In this document: one piece after another, positions 11,627 through 21,736 of the stretch
Layout of the letters: the number at the start of each line of letters is the position of its first letter
Numbering within the stretch: the stretch's first letter is position 1
Source: an uncultured SAR86 cluster bacterium
GTDB taxonomy: Bacteria; Pseudomonadota; Gammaproteobacteria; Magnimaribacterales; Magnimaribacteraceae
Assembly: GCA_938048695.1 (NCBI GenBank)
Contig: CALIUO010000007.1
Span: 235,556 to 299,555, forward strand
Direction of reading: 5' to 3'
DNA length: 64,000 nucleotides
Program-made: the position numbers and the translations under genes
The notes under the pieces: generated by a model
The model's input: the letters and a program-made list of their open reading frames with translations, nothing else
What the model was told of the DNA's origin: nothing
Database searches by the model: none

Positions 11627-14215
11627 ATGTTAGAAGAATTGATTGATCTAAAAGAAGCTGATAGCAATATTTTATCGCGACAATTTGATCAATGGCTCTT
11701 CAGAGATAGAGGAAGACAGATAAGAGGAATAGAATATTTCTTGAATCAAAGATCTGAAAATACTGATAAGTTAATTCGAGAAGCATTCAAGCAAACTGAT
11801 CTGGCATCCATCAACGATTTCGGTATATTTTCTGTCGGTGGCTATGGCCGGGGAGAACTTCACCCATACTCTGATATTGATTTATTACTCCTATCAAAGA
11901 CAGGTCTCTCTAAAGAAGAGCAAAAAAAAATAGAAAAATTTATTAGCCTTTTGTGGGACCTAGGACTGGAAATTGGACATAGTGTAAGGACATTAAAACA
12001 AGCAAAAAAGCAGGCCAGAGAGGATGTTTATACTATGACTAATATGCTTGAATTCAGAAAAATTGCTGGCACTGATGAGCTGCATAGAATGTACTTGAGC
12101 ATAATAGATACAAAAAATCTTTGGAGAAATAAATCATTTATTCAAAAGAAAGTTCAAGAACAAATTGATCGTCATCAATCTTTCAACAATACATCATACA
12201 ACTTAGAACCTGATATTAAATCTTCTCCAGGCGGATTGAGAGATATTCATACTATTGACTGGTTAATTAAGAATTCCGCTCGCAACATGTCTGAAAGTGA
12301 TAAGTTAACTGGTGCGCTCACCACTGAAGAGAGAAAGGAACTCAACAAAGCAAAATATTGGCTATGGGTCATAAGATATTTAACTCATTTAGAAGCAAAT
12401 AGAGAGGAGGATAGGCTTCTATTTGAACATCAAATACCTGTAGCGATGAAGCTATTTCCATCTGCCAAATCATCAAATCAAGCAGCTGAAAAATTAATGC
12501 ATAGGTACTATAGATCTTCATTGAGTATCTCTGAAATAAACTCAACCTTTATTCAGAGTATTAGAGAAAATTATGAATTAACGAAATTCTCTAGAAAGAA
12601 GAAGCTTGACTCCAATTTCTTTATTAAAAATAATCTTATTCATCTTTATGAGATGGAAGGTTTTAAGAGGAATCCCAGCTTACTCTTAGATCTTTTCATT
12701 AAATTAAGTGAAAATCCCGATGTAAAAGGTATAGGTTCGCAGACACTTAGAGCACTAAAAAGAGACAGAGATCTAATAAACTCTGACTTTAGATCTAAAA
12801 AGCAAAATATTCTTCTTTTTCTAAAACTACTTAAATCCAAGAGATTGCTGGTAACTCAATTGGAGAAAATGAAAGACTTGGGAATATTGGGTAGATACTT
12901 GCCTGAATTTGGAAGGATAACGGGACAAATGCAATATGATTTATTTCATATTTACACTGTAGATGCGCATACCTTGGAGGTACTAAGGAATATGAGATGG
13001 ATGACTCTAGGAAAATCTGAAGAGAAATTCCCTCTTGCAGCTAAAATAATCAATAAGCTGCCCAAACTTGAAATACTTTACATTGCTGGTTTGTATCATG
13101 ACATAGGGAAAGGTAGAGGTTCTGATCATTCCAATTTAGGAAAAGTAATTGTAAGGAACTTCTGTAAGAAACACTTATTTACAAAAGAAGATACAAAATT
13201 AATTGAATGGTTAGTTGAAAATCACCTGCTGATGTCGGTAACTTCTCAAAAAAAAGACCTTACAGACAACTCAGTAGTAAAAGAATTTGCCGAGAAAGTT
13301 GGCAACGTTGAAACCCTTAATTATCTTTATTGTTTAACTGTCGCAGATGTTAGTGCTACAAATCCAAATCTATGGAACTCTTGGAATGCCTCCCTATTAA
13401 GGCAACTATATGACAGAACAAAGTTATATTTCAGAGATTCTATTCTTCTGAACAATTCTATTGACGAGCAAAAGAGTAAAGCACTCAAACTTATAAAAAA
13501 ATATAAATCGTCAGAAATTGAAAATTTATGGGATAGATTTTATCCAGACTACTTTGAGGGGTCGGATCATTTTGATTTAAGTCAACATGCAGAAATAATC
13601 CTTTCTTCAAAACAAGGGACCATAGTAGAAATGATTGAACAGGATAAGGAATCCTTATCATCTATTTTTATTCATACAAAAGATAGAGCTAATCTATTTG
13701 CAACTATAGTAGGCATATTAGATTCTGAGAATATCAATTTTATTGATGCTAAGCTTTACGGTATGAAAAATGGATTTTGTACAGATTTAATTACAATCAG
13801 CGATCAAGGAAATAAAGTTGATTTAGAGTCCACAAAAGCGAAAGTTTTGATAGATAAATTAAACCTAGCATTAAATGAAAAAGTACTTAAACCAAAAATT
13901 GTTAAAAAAAGACTGCCAAGGCACTTAAAACATTTTCAGACAACTACGGAAATTGGTTTCAACCATGATATGTCGAATAGATGGACGAATTTAGAAATAA
14001 AAACAGCTGACAGGCCAGGTCTATTAGCTTCAATTTGCCAAGTTTTTCTAAAGCATGGTGCCTTGATAAAAAAAGCTAGAATAGCAACCTATGGAGAGAA
14101 GGCTGAAGATAGGTTTAGCATTACATCAAAGCAGGATACGCCCTTTATAAAAAAGAATGATTTAAACAATCTTTTGAGTGATCTTAAAACCTCATTAAGC
14201 GGAGAGCTGAGATGA
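11627..14215 (+). CDS. glnD: [Protein-PII] uridylyltransferase / UMP-removing enzyme
   Basis: GGYGRGELHPYSDIDLLLL nucleotidyltransferase motif, HD domain LYHDIGKGRGSDHS, C-terminal ACT repeats. Confidence 0.96.
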   Translation: MLEELIDLKEADSNILSRQFDQWLFRDRGRQIRGIEYFLNQRSENTDKLIREAFKQTDLASINDFGIFSVGGYGRGELHPYSDIDLLLLSKTGLSKEEQKKIEKFISLLWDLGLEIGHSVRTLKQAKKQAREDVYTMTNMLEFRKIAGTDELHRMYLSIIDTKNLWRNKSFIQKKVQEQIDRHQSFNNTSYNLEPDIKSSPGGLRDIHTIDWLIKNSARNMSESDKLTGALTTEERKELNKAKYWLWVIRYLTHLEANREEDRLLFEHQIPVAMKLFPSAKSSNQAAEKLMHRYYRSSLSISEINSTFIQSIRENYELTKFSRKKKLDSNFFIKNNLIHLYEMEGFKRNPSLLLDLFIKLSENPDVKGIGSQTLRALKRDRDLINSDFRSKKQNILLFLKLLKSKRLLVTQLEKMKDLGILGRYLPEFGRITGQMQYDLFHIYTVDAHTLEVLRNMRWMTLGKSEEKFPLAAKIINKLPKLEILYIAGLYHDIGKGRGSDHSNLGKVIVRNFCKKHLFTKEDTKLIEWLVENHLLMSVTSQKKDLTDNSVVKEFAEKVGNVETLNYLYCLTVADVSATNPNLWNSWNASLLRQLYDRTKLYFRDSILLNNSIDEQKSKALKLIKKYKSSEIENLWDRFYPDYFEGSDHFDLSQHAEIILSSKQGTIVEMIEQDKESLSSIFIHTKDRANLFATIVGILDSENINFIDAKLYGMKNGFCTDLITISDQGNKVDLESTKAKVLIDKLNLALNEKVLKPKIVKKRLPRHLKHFQTTTEIGFNHDMSNRWTNLEIKTADRPGLLASICQVFLKHGALIKKARIATYGEKAEDRFSITSKQDTPFIKKNDLNNLLSDLKTSLSGELR

Positions 14216-15396
14216 ATAATAATCTAGATCATTTAACAGAATATCCTTTTCAGTACTTGTCAGATTTACTAAAAGACATTAAAAAAGAACCAGAGGAAAT
14301 AATCGGACTTCACATAGGAGAGCCTAAAGGAAAAGCTCCAAAAGAAGCCCTCGATATCATTACTAATTTTTCCTCTGATTTTTCTAAGTACCCTACTTCA
14401 ACTGGAGATCTGTCTTTAAGAGAGGCATATTGCGAATGGCTATCAGATAGGTTTTCAGTCAACTATGTGAATCCAGACCTTCATGTCTTGCCTCTTTCAG
14501 GCACTAGAGAGGGTATTTTTTCTTTTATTCAGTCGGTCATAGATACAACTCAAAAGAATCCTAAAGTCATCTTACCAAATCCCTTTTACAAAATTTATGA
14601 AGGTGCAGCCATTATGGCAGGTGCAGAACCTTTCTATGTTAATGCTGAGGAGTCAGATGGTTTCAAACCTAATTTTGATAATATTCCTGAAAGTATCTGG
14701 AAAGATTGTCAGCTCTTAATACTATGCTCACCTTCAAACCCCACTGGCTATTGTCTTAGTAAAAAAGAATATGAAGGTCTTCTAGCCAAGGCTGAGAAAT
14801 ACGATTTTCTAGTTTGTTCTGATGAATGTTATACGGATATTTATGAAAGCAACTCTAACCCCCCAACGGGACTTTTGGAGTGTGATGATTTATCTACACT
14901 TCACTCCAGAAGTGTCGTGTTCCATAGCCTTTCAAAACGATCTAACCTCGCGGGCTTGAGATCTGGTTTTATCTGCGCAGGTAAAGAGATTATTAAGAAA
15001 TTATCCCTTTATAGGACCTATCATGGAGTTACTCTTTCCTTTCCAACACAAAAAGCAAGTGCTTGGGCTTGGTCAGACAGAAAACATGTTACGGAAAATA
15101 GAATCGAATATGATAGGAAATATACAACAGCAATTTCATGTCTCGATACAGTGGATAACCTCAGCAGGCCTCCGGGAGGTTTCTATTTATGGCTAAAACT
15201 TCCATGTGATGATGAAATTTTTGCCAAGACCCTTTATCAAAATGAAGCTATATTAAGTCTTCCTGGTTCTTACCTCGCAAAAGAAAATAATGGTGTAAAC
15301 CCAGGAAAAGGATATTTAAGGTTAGCTGTAGTTCATGATTTGGAGACAGTAAGCAAAGCTTTTACAGCTGTTAATAAAACCTTAAAGGAATTCTGA
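14212..15396 (+). CDS. dapC: Succinyldiaminopimelate aminotransferase (class I/II PLP)
   Basis: CSPSNPTGYCLSKKEY, HSLSKRSNLAGLRSGF PLP lysine region; between glnD and dapD. Confidence 0.85.
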   Translation: MNNNLDHLTEYPFQYLSDLLKDIKKEPEEIIGLHIGEPKGKAPKEALDIITNFSSDFSKYPTSTGDLSLREAYCEWLSDRFSVNYVNPDLHVLPLSGTREGIFSFIQSVIDTTQKNPKVILPNPFYKIYEGAAIMAGAEPFYVNAEESDGFKPNFDNIPESIWKDCQLLILCSPSNPTGYCLSKKEYEGLLAKAEKYDFLVCSDECYTDIYESNSNPPTGLLECDDLSTLHSRSVVFHSLSKRSNLAGLRSGFICAGKEIIKKLSLYRTYHGVTLSFPTQKASAWAWSDRKHVTENRIEYDRKYTTAISCLDTVDNLSRPPGGFYLWLKLPCDDEIFAKTLYQNEAILSLPGSYLAKENNGVNPGKGYLRLAVVHDLETVSKAFTAVNKTLKEF

Positions 15397-15438
15397 GAAG
15401 CTTTTGATCTATCCCTTAGGATTTGCAGAACTTATAAT

Positions 15439-16434
15439 ATGAAGATGAATACATTTCCTTTAATTGGCATTGGAGTTTCTAAACTTAACTCTTCAGGAGT
15501 AAAACTCGATGTTCGCTATCATCTAATTCTTAGTCAAAATGAAGAATTCTTAAATACACTAGGATTGGAACATCCTGGTTACGAAGTTATTGATGGCTTT
15601 ATCAATCAATCACATGATTCCAAAGATTTTGAAAAGTCGATGGAACAGAAACTTTGCATAAAAGAAAATCATCAATTGATCATTCACAAGATCGAGGAGG
15701 ATGGTCCTATATCAGATATCTGTGATGCTTATCTGAAGCTTTATCTTCTGTCTTTAACAGTTTCACAGCCTAATACACTAAATCTTGATGGTATTTTTGG
15801 TGCCTTACCAAATATAGCTTGGACAAATCATGGCCCGGTTGATCCTACTGAAATAGATCTAGTAAGAAAAGAAGTGGGTGACTTAGTAGTAAGGTCATTA
15901 GACAAATTTCCCTGTATGACAGATTACATTATTCCTGATGGTGTCAGGATTGCTGATGCTAGTAGAGTTAGGTTAGGTGCTCATCTATCGGAAGGAACAA
16001 CAGTAATGCATGAAGGTTTTGTTAATTTCAATGCAGGAACTCTTGGTGCAGCAATGATAGAAGGCAGAATTTCAGCAGGAGTAGTAATTGGGAAAAATTC
16101 TGATCTAGGTGGAGGATGTTCAACTATGGGTACCTTATCAGGAGGAAACGAAGTAAAAATATCCGTTGGCGAAGATTGCTTATTAGGAGCTAACTCAGGT
16201 CTTGGTATTCCTCTTGGAAATAGATGTATTGTTGAGGCAGGTCTTTATATAACTGGTGGCGCTAAAGTAGAAGTCATTGACGCTAGTGGTGAAACAAAAG
16301 ATACAGTTAAAGCCTCTAGTCTATCAAATGAAGATGATCTAATGTTTATAAGAAATTCACTTACGGGAGCTATCCAATGCAAACCAAACTATAAGAGTGT
16401 AATTTTGAATGAGAGTCTGCATAAAAATGACTAG
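15439..16434 (+). CDS. dapD: Tetrahydrodipicolinate N-succinyltransferase (long form)
   Basis: Left-handed beta-helix hexapeptides; VRIADASRVRLGAHLSEGTTVMHEGFVNFNAGTLG. Confidence 0.92.
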   Translation: MKMNTFPLIGIGVSKLNSSGVKLDVRYHLILSQNEEFLNTLGLEHPGYEVIDGFINQSHDSKDFEKSMEQKLCIKENHQLIIHKIEEDGPISDICDAYLKLYLLSLTVSQPNTLNLDGIFGALPNIAWTNHGPVDPTEIDLVRKEVGDLVVRSLDKFPCMTDYIIPDGVRIADASRVRLGAHLSEGTTVMHEGFVNFNAGTLGAAMIEGRISAGVVIGKNSDLGGGCSTMGTLSGGNEVKISVGEDCLLGANSGLGIPLGNRCIVEAGLYITGGAKVEVIDASGETKDTVKASSLSNEDDLMFIRNSLTGAIQCKPNYKSVILNESLHKND

Positions 16435-16443
16435 AGAATTAAA

Positions 16444-17577
16444 ATGAATAATACTTTAGATCTCGCTAAGTTACTTATCTCAAAAAAATCTGTCACGCCT
16501 GACGATGCAGGATGTCAGGAAATTATTGCTTCGAGACTTAAAAAGATTGGTTTCCATATAGAACATCTTAAGTTTGGAGAAGTAGATAACCTCTGGGCAA
16601 CCTACGGAGATTCTGGACCTATCTTTGTTTTTCTTGGTCATACTGATGTTGTACCTACTGGCCCTATTGATGAATGGGACAGCGATCCTTTCATTGCTAC
16701 CGAAAAAGGCCCCTTTATGGTGGGAAGAGGAACCGCAGACATGAAAAGTAGTGTTGCAGCTTTTGTAACCTCAATTGAAGATTTTCTTAAGGAAAATCAC
16801 TCCTTAATCGGAAGAATTGGGGTTTTACTTACTAGCGATGAAGAAGGTCCTGCAATCAATGGGATAAGTAAAGTGGTGGATTATCTGGAAAAGAAAGGGG
16901 AAAAAATAAGTTGGTGTCTTGTCGGTGAACCGACTTCTGATAATCGCCTCGGAGATGTTATTAAAATAGGAAGGCGAGGTTCTATCTCTGCTAGGATTAA
17001 TGTTATTGGAACGCAAGGTCATGTTGCTTATCCTGATAAGGCCAATAATCCGATACATAGCTTTTCTGTTCCACTCGTCGAACTTTCAAATCTAAAATGG
17101 AAAGATCAAACAGGTGAGTTTCAAGATAGTGTTTTGCAAATATCTAATTTAAATTCAGGAACTGGAGCAACAAATGTAATACCCGGTAATCTTCTCTTGG
17201 ACTTAAATGTGCGACATTCACCTTCAACATCTGCAGAAGAAATTAAAAGTGATATTGAATCAATTCTTAAAAAGTATCATATAAATTATGAAATAGATTG
17301 GGTCATAGGAGGAAAGCCTTTTCTTACAACAGAACTGGATCTAATAAATGCTGTTAAAGATTCTATAAATGAAGTTAAAGGTATAGAGCCAGTATGTTCA
17401 ACAGACGGAGGCACTTCTGACGGCAGATTCATAGCCCCTACAGGAGCTCAGGTTGTAGAATTTGGGCCTGGGAATGCTTCCATTCATAAGGTAAATGAAA
17501 GTGTAAGGACAGAAGATCTAGAAGGGTTAAATGCAATATATAAGACTATATTGATAAAACTAGTTTCTGAGAGCTAG
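16444..17577 (+). CDS. dapE: Succinyl-diaminopimelate desuccinylase
   Basis: FLGHTDVVPTGP, GRGTADMKSSVAAF, STDGGTSDGRFI. Confidence 0.94.
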   Translation: MNNTLDLAKLLISKKSVTPDDAGCQEIIASRLKKIGFHIEHLKFGEVDNLWATYGDSGPIFVFLGHTDVVPTGPIDEWDSDPFIATEKGPFMVGRGTADMKSSVAAFVTSIEDFLKENHSLIGRIGVLLTSDEEGPAINGISKVVDYLEKKGEKISWCLVGEPTSDNRLGDVIKIGRRGSISARINVIGTQGHVAYPDKANNPIHSFSVPLVELSNLKWKDQTGEFQDSVLQISNLNSGTGATNVIPGNLLLDLNVRHSPSTSAEEIKSDIESILKKYHINYEIDWVIGGKPFLTTELDLINAVKDSINEVKGIEPVCSTDGGTSDGRFIAPTGAQVVEFGPGNASIHKVNESVRTEDLEGLNAIYKTILIKLVSES

Positions 17578-17593
17578 TTTATACTTCACTTGC

Positions 17594-19087
17594 CTAGTTG
17601 GGAGAATCATCTAGATCAGCACTGGCCTTAACAAATTTATTTGCAATTAATAAGATCACTCCTACGGCAACTAAAGCAAGAATAATTTGATTAAATAAAG
17701 TTGGCATACTGGAGATTCCTGATTCGAAAGATTGACTAGCCAATAGTCCGGCTAATCCTGCAGCCAAAGAAGAAGACAAAAACCAAATACCCATCATTTG
17801 ACCTTTATATCTTTTAGGAGAATATTTAGCTGTCGCTGATAATCCCACTGGGCTTAGACAAAGCTCGCCGAGAGTATGGAAAAGATAAGTTAATAATAGC
17901 CACTTAACACCAGCTTTCTCATTTTCTAGGGCTACTTCAACTCCGAAGATCATTATAAAAAAGCCAATAGCCATCAAAAAACAACCTATAGCAAATTTCT
18001 GAGGTGTATCTAAATCTAGATTTCGTTTTCCTAAATTTATCCAAAAGGCTGCGAAGAAAGGCGCAAATATGACTACCATCAAAGGATTGGCAACTTGTAA
18101 AAATGTTGCGGGCATTTCCCACCCAAATATAAATAAATCAGTGTAGTCTTTAGCAAATAGATTTAAGGAAGAGCCGCCTTGATCAAAACCAGCCCAAAAA
18201 AGTACTGAGCCTATGAACAATAAAAGTAACATTGAAATATTTCCTCGTTCAGCCTTGTTAAGATCTGCGAATAAATATAAATAAACAAAGTAAAATATAG
18301 CTACAAATAATATTAAGTAAACTATAAGTTGATTAAGGAACTGTGGATCAATAGTCCATACACCGAGGAAAGCAGAGAAAACTAATAGAGCAAAAATAAT
18401 TGCACCAATAGAAAAAATTGAGAAGTAGCTTGAACTATCTTCTCCCGCTTCAAGAGTGGGTAGTAATCCTGCATCTCCTAAAGAATTTTTTGTAAGAATG
18501 TATTGAATAACACCAAAAGTCATGCCTACCCCAGCAGCTCCAAAACCCCAATGCCAGCCAATCTTCTCTCCTAAGTAGCCACAAACAAGATATCCCAACA
18601 TACTCCCTATATTGATCGACATATAAAATATCGTATATCCTGAATCTATTCTTAGATCACCCGGCTTATAAAGCTGGCCTACTATGGTCGATATATTTGG
18701 CTTCAATAAACCCGTTCCAATTGATACAAGCACTAAGCCTAAGAAGAAAGTTTTTTCATGTGGAATTGCAAGAACATAATGACCCAATGTGATGATTAGT
18801 GCGCCGTAAAGTACTGTCTTTTGAGCTCCAAAAATCTTATCTGCAACCCAGCCCCCAGGAACACACAAGAAATAAACAGATGCTCCATAAACACCATAAA
18901 TTGCCATAGCTGTTACAGGGTCTAAATCTAGCCCTCCATCTATAACTTCTCTTGTCATGAATAGTACCAGCAGCCCTCTCATTCCATAAAAGGACATTCT
19001 TTCCCACATCTCTGTTAAGAATAGTGTTACGAGACCTTTTGGATGACCTAAAAAATAAGTATCGTTTGACTGAGTCAATTCATTCAT
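17594..19087 (-). CDS. POT/PTR family oligopeptide:H+ symporter
   Basis: GHPKGLVTLFLTEMWERMSFYGMRGLLVLFM signature of PTR2 family, ~12+ TMs. Confidence 0.92.
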   Translation of the reverse strand: MNELTQSNDTYFLGHPKGLVTLFLTEMWERMSFYGMRGLLVLFMTREVIDGGLDLDPVTAMAIYGVYGASVYFLCVPGGWVADKIFGAQKTVLYGALIITLGHYVLAIPHEKTFFLGLVLVSIGTGLLKPNISTIVGQLYKPGDLRIDSGYTIFYMSINIGSMLGYLVCGYLGEKIGWHWGFGAAGVGMTFGVIQYILTKNSLGDAGLLPTLEAGEDSSSYFSIFSIGAIIFALLVFSAFLGVWTIDPQFLNQLIVYLILFVAIFYFVYLYLFADLNKAERGNISMLLLLFIGSVLFWAGFDQGGSSLNLFAKDYTDLFIFGWEMPATFLQVANPLMVVIFAPFFAAFWINLGKRNLDLDTPQKFAIGCFLMAIGFFIMIFGVEVALENEKAGVKWLLLTYLFHTLGELCLSPVGLSATAKYSPKRYKGQMMGIWFLSSSLAAGLAGLLASQSFESGISSMPTLFNQIILALVAVGVILLIANKFVKASADLDDSPN

Positions 19088-19144
19088 AATAGTTCCTTGT
19101 TATTCGTATAGAATAATCAAAAAAAATATCTTATCCAGATAATT

Positions 19145-19561
19145 ATGGAAAATTCCGGTTTCTTCAGAAGAGTTTTTTCGCTTCTTTATGATAGTTTCGC
19201 TGTTTTGGGAATAATACTCTCTTTGACTCTATTATTGGTATTACTTAATGGAGGGGCTCCTGAAAAAGGAAGTATTGCAGATCTAATTCAACTCTTGATA
19301 ACAGTTTTATCTGGTCCAATATTCTACTCTTACTTTTGGCTAGTAAATGATGGACAGACTCTGGGGATGCAAGCATGGAAAATAAGATTGATTTCAAACA
19401 AGAGGCTGACCCTAAGAATTTGCCTATTACGTTGTGCATTCTCAACTTTCTCTTTTTTACTTTTTGGACTCGGATATCTGTACATTTTAATCAACAAGGA
19501 TAATAAATCTCTAGCAGATGTTGTTACTAACACTAGGATTATTAAGATAAGTGGAGTTTAA
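19145..19561 (+). CDS. RDD family membrane protein
   Basis: FRRVFSLLYDSFAVLG and DGQTLGMQAWKIRLI RDD motifs. Confidence 0.85.
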   Translation: MENSGFFRRVFSLLYDSFAVLGIILSLTLLLVLLNGGAPEKGSIADLIQLLITVLSGPIFYSYFWLVNDGQTLGMQAWKIRLISNKRLTLRICLLRCAFSTFSFLLFGLGYLYILINKDNKSLADVVTNTRIIKISGV

Positions 19562-20606
19562 ATTTCCAAAATAATACGATGATAAATAGAACTATCCAAA
19601 TAGGTATGAGTACTGAATATAGTGGATTTAATAAAGATACTGCTGCCATGCTCTCAAAGAGGCTTTGCAAAGTATTTAGAGAAAAAGCAAATAAAACCCC
19701 AACTAATATCCTTCGACCTAAGCTATCGTCTCTTACACTTCCGAAAACAAAAGAAACAGCCAAAAGAATCAATAAGATCGTAGTAACAGGATGGAATATT
19801 TTTCGCCAATACTCTAAAAGTAACTTATTCTTCCTGAATTCGGATCCTTCATCAGTCAAGGCCCTATCTAGCTCACTTATAGATAAGTATTTCGGGGAAA
19901 GAACTCTTCTCATCTGACTTTCATTAGGGCCTTCATTCCAATTCATGTCCTCTAAATAATCAATAGAATTATTCTTATAATCATGTACCCGTATGTCGTA
20001 TAAAATCCATTCTCCGTCTAACCGACTTGCTCTTTTAGATTTAATTACTTTTGTTATATCGTTTTTCCCTCCTAACTCATAGATTTCTACATCAGTAACT
20101 GTATTCTTGTTTGGGGACGATCCGAAGAAATTGATAGAAGATTCCGAAGCAAACCAATATCCCTCTTCAGCACTTATTCTGTTCTGTTTGATTAATCTTA
20201 TTTCCTCATTAGATTGAGAAATTGAAGGTAAATATAATTCTTGAAAGATAAGCCCTATGATGATTATTAAAGTAGCTGGCCTTAATGATGCTAGGACCAT
20301 CTTGAAGTTCGACTTACCTAAAACTTTCGCAGCAATAATTTCGCCCTCCTCTTTTAGACTACCAAGACCTATTAATACACCCAACAAACAAATATAAGAC
20401 AAGTAGGCATATATGGATCCAGGAATAGAATTAAGAGAGTAAGTAAGCGCGTCGAAAAGGGTATATGTGAGACTTAGGTCAGAAATTTCGGCAATCAGGG
20501 TAAACAAAAAATCTAATAAAGAGATTGCGATAGAGACGATACATATGCTCAGAAATACTCTCTTAGAGATATTTCTTTCAATAATGTCACCAAATATAGT
20601 AATCAA
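19542..20606 (-). CDS. lptG: LPS export permease LptG
   Basis: YjgP/YjgQ topology, downstream of lptF, divergent from pepA. Confidence 0.87.
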   Translation of the reverse strand: MITIFGDIIERNISKRVFLSICIVSIAISLLDFLFTLIAEISDLSLTYTLFDALTYSLNSIPGSIYAYLSYICLLGVLIGLGSLKEEGEIIAAKVLGKSNFKMVLASLRPATLIIIIGLIFQELYLPSISQSNEEIRLIKQNRISAEEGYWFASESSINFFGSSPNKNTVTDVEIYELGGKNDITKVIKSKRASRLDGEWILYDIRVHDYKNNSIDYLEDMNWNEGPNESQMRRVLSPKYLSISELDRALTDEGSEFRKNKLLLEYWRKIFHPVTTILLILLAVSFVFGSVRDDSLGRRILVGVLFAFSLNTLQSLFESMAAVSLLNPLYSVLIPIWIVLFIIVLFWKFKLHLS

Positions 20607-21610
20607 TTTTTTTTGCTAGAGAGCTTCCTATAATTTAACAAAATTGCCAATATTAGAAAAAGGGAGTGCAGAGATATTAGATAAGTGAGGTTTTGTATGA
20701 CCTCCCCTTTTAGGCTTAATAATAATCCTGCGTAAATTGAAAAAATTAATAAGCCAGGTAAAACCCTTGCGTATCTTCCACTTCTAGGAGAATTTTGACT
20801 CAGTGGAAAAGCGATAAACATGGTTACTATAATCATCAAACTATTCGAGACAGCCCAAGTTAAAGAGTTAGAAAAATTATTTTCTTTAAATTCTTTCGTG
20901 TGTTTGTCGTTTGAAACATTTTTGCCCTGTAAGGATATGGATCCAAATCCTAAAGAAATAAGTTGATCACTTTCTTCTCCAGAATAAGAATATCCACTTT
21001 CAAAGGTGAGCATGTAATCATCGGGAGATGGAGAAATAAATTTTTCAGCTACCAAAATATTTCTTTTGTCACTTTCAGTATTTATATCAACCAAAAAAAT
21101 ATCACTTAGAAAATTTTCTTGCCTCTCTTGTGCAAATATTAAATAAGAAGCATTTAATTTATGAAATTCGCCTGGCGATAGTGCATTAAAAGTATCTTCT
21201 AATGATTTTACTTGTAGTAACTCACTTACTCTTTTATCTAGAGTAGGGTTTAAAAAAATAGTAAAGAAAATTAAAAGTATTGAAATAAGCAAAGCAGGAA
21301 TTGCAAGCAGTGAATAAACTTTAATATTGGAAAATCCAGCCTGCTCCATAATTAAAAATTCACTATCAGATCTTAACCTTCCAATTGTAAGGACAATAGA
21401 CAAGAAAAAACTCAGGGGCAAAATTAGTTCAAGAAATTCAGGAAGCCTGAAAAGAACAACACTAAAAACAATTTCAGCATTAATTTCTCCTCTTGCAGCT
21501 TGCTCTAAATATTGTATTGATCTAGAAGAAACAATAACAAGAATAAAGATTAAGCTTATAGTCGCAGTATATGAGAAAATAGTATTTAGAAAATAACGAT
21601 ATAAAATCAT
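20603..21610 (-). CDS. lptF: LPS export permease LptF
   Basis: ILYRYFLNTIFSYTATISLIFILVIVSSRSIQYLEQAARGEI typical LptF N terminus; divergent from pepA. Confidence 0.9.
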   Translation of the reverse strand: MILYRYFLNTIFSYTATISLIFILVIVSSRSIQYLEQAARGEINAEIVFSVVLFRLPEFLELILPLSFFLSIVLTIGRLRSDSEFLIMEQAGFSNIKVYSLLAIPALLISILLIFFTIFLNPTLDKRVSELLQVKSLEDTFNALSPGEFHKLNASYLIFAQERQENFLSDIFLVDINTESDKRNILVAEKFISPSPDDYMLTFESGYSYSGEESDQLISLGFGSISLQGKNVSNDKHTKEFKENNFSNSLTWAVSNSLMIIVTMFIAFPLSQNSPRSGRYARVLPGLLIFSIYAGLLLSLKGEVIQNLTYLISLHSLFLILAILLNYRKLSSKKN

Positions 21611-21736
21611 AAAACTGGTAATTAATAATCTAAAAGGTTAATCCTACTCTTTATTGGAATAATATTCTCTATTGAAGTTAACTTTTCTTTTTATTGATAA
21701 AATACCTTTTAAACAATCTTTTCTTAAGGAGACAAA

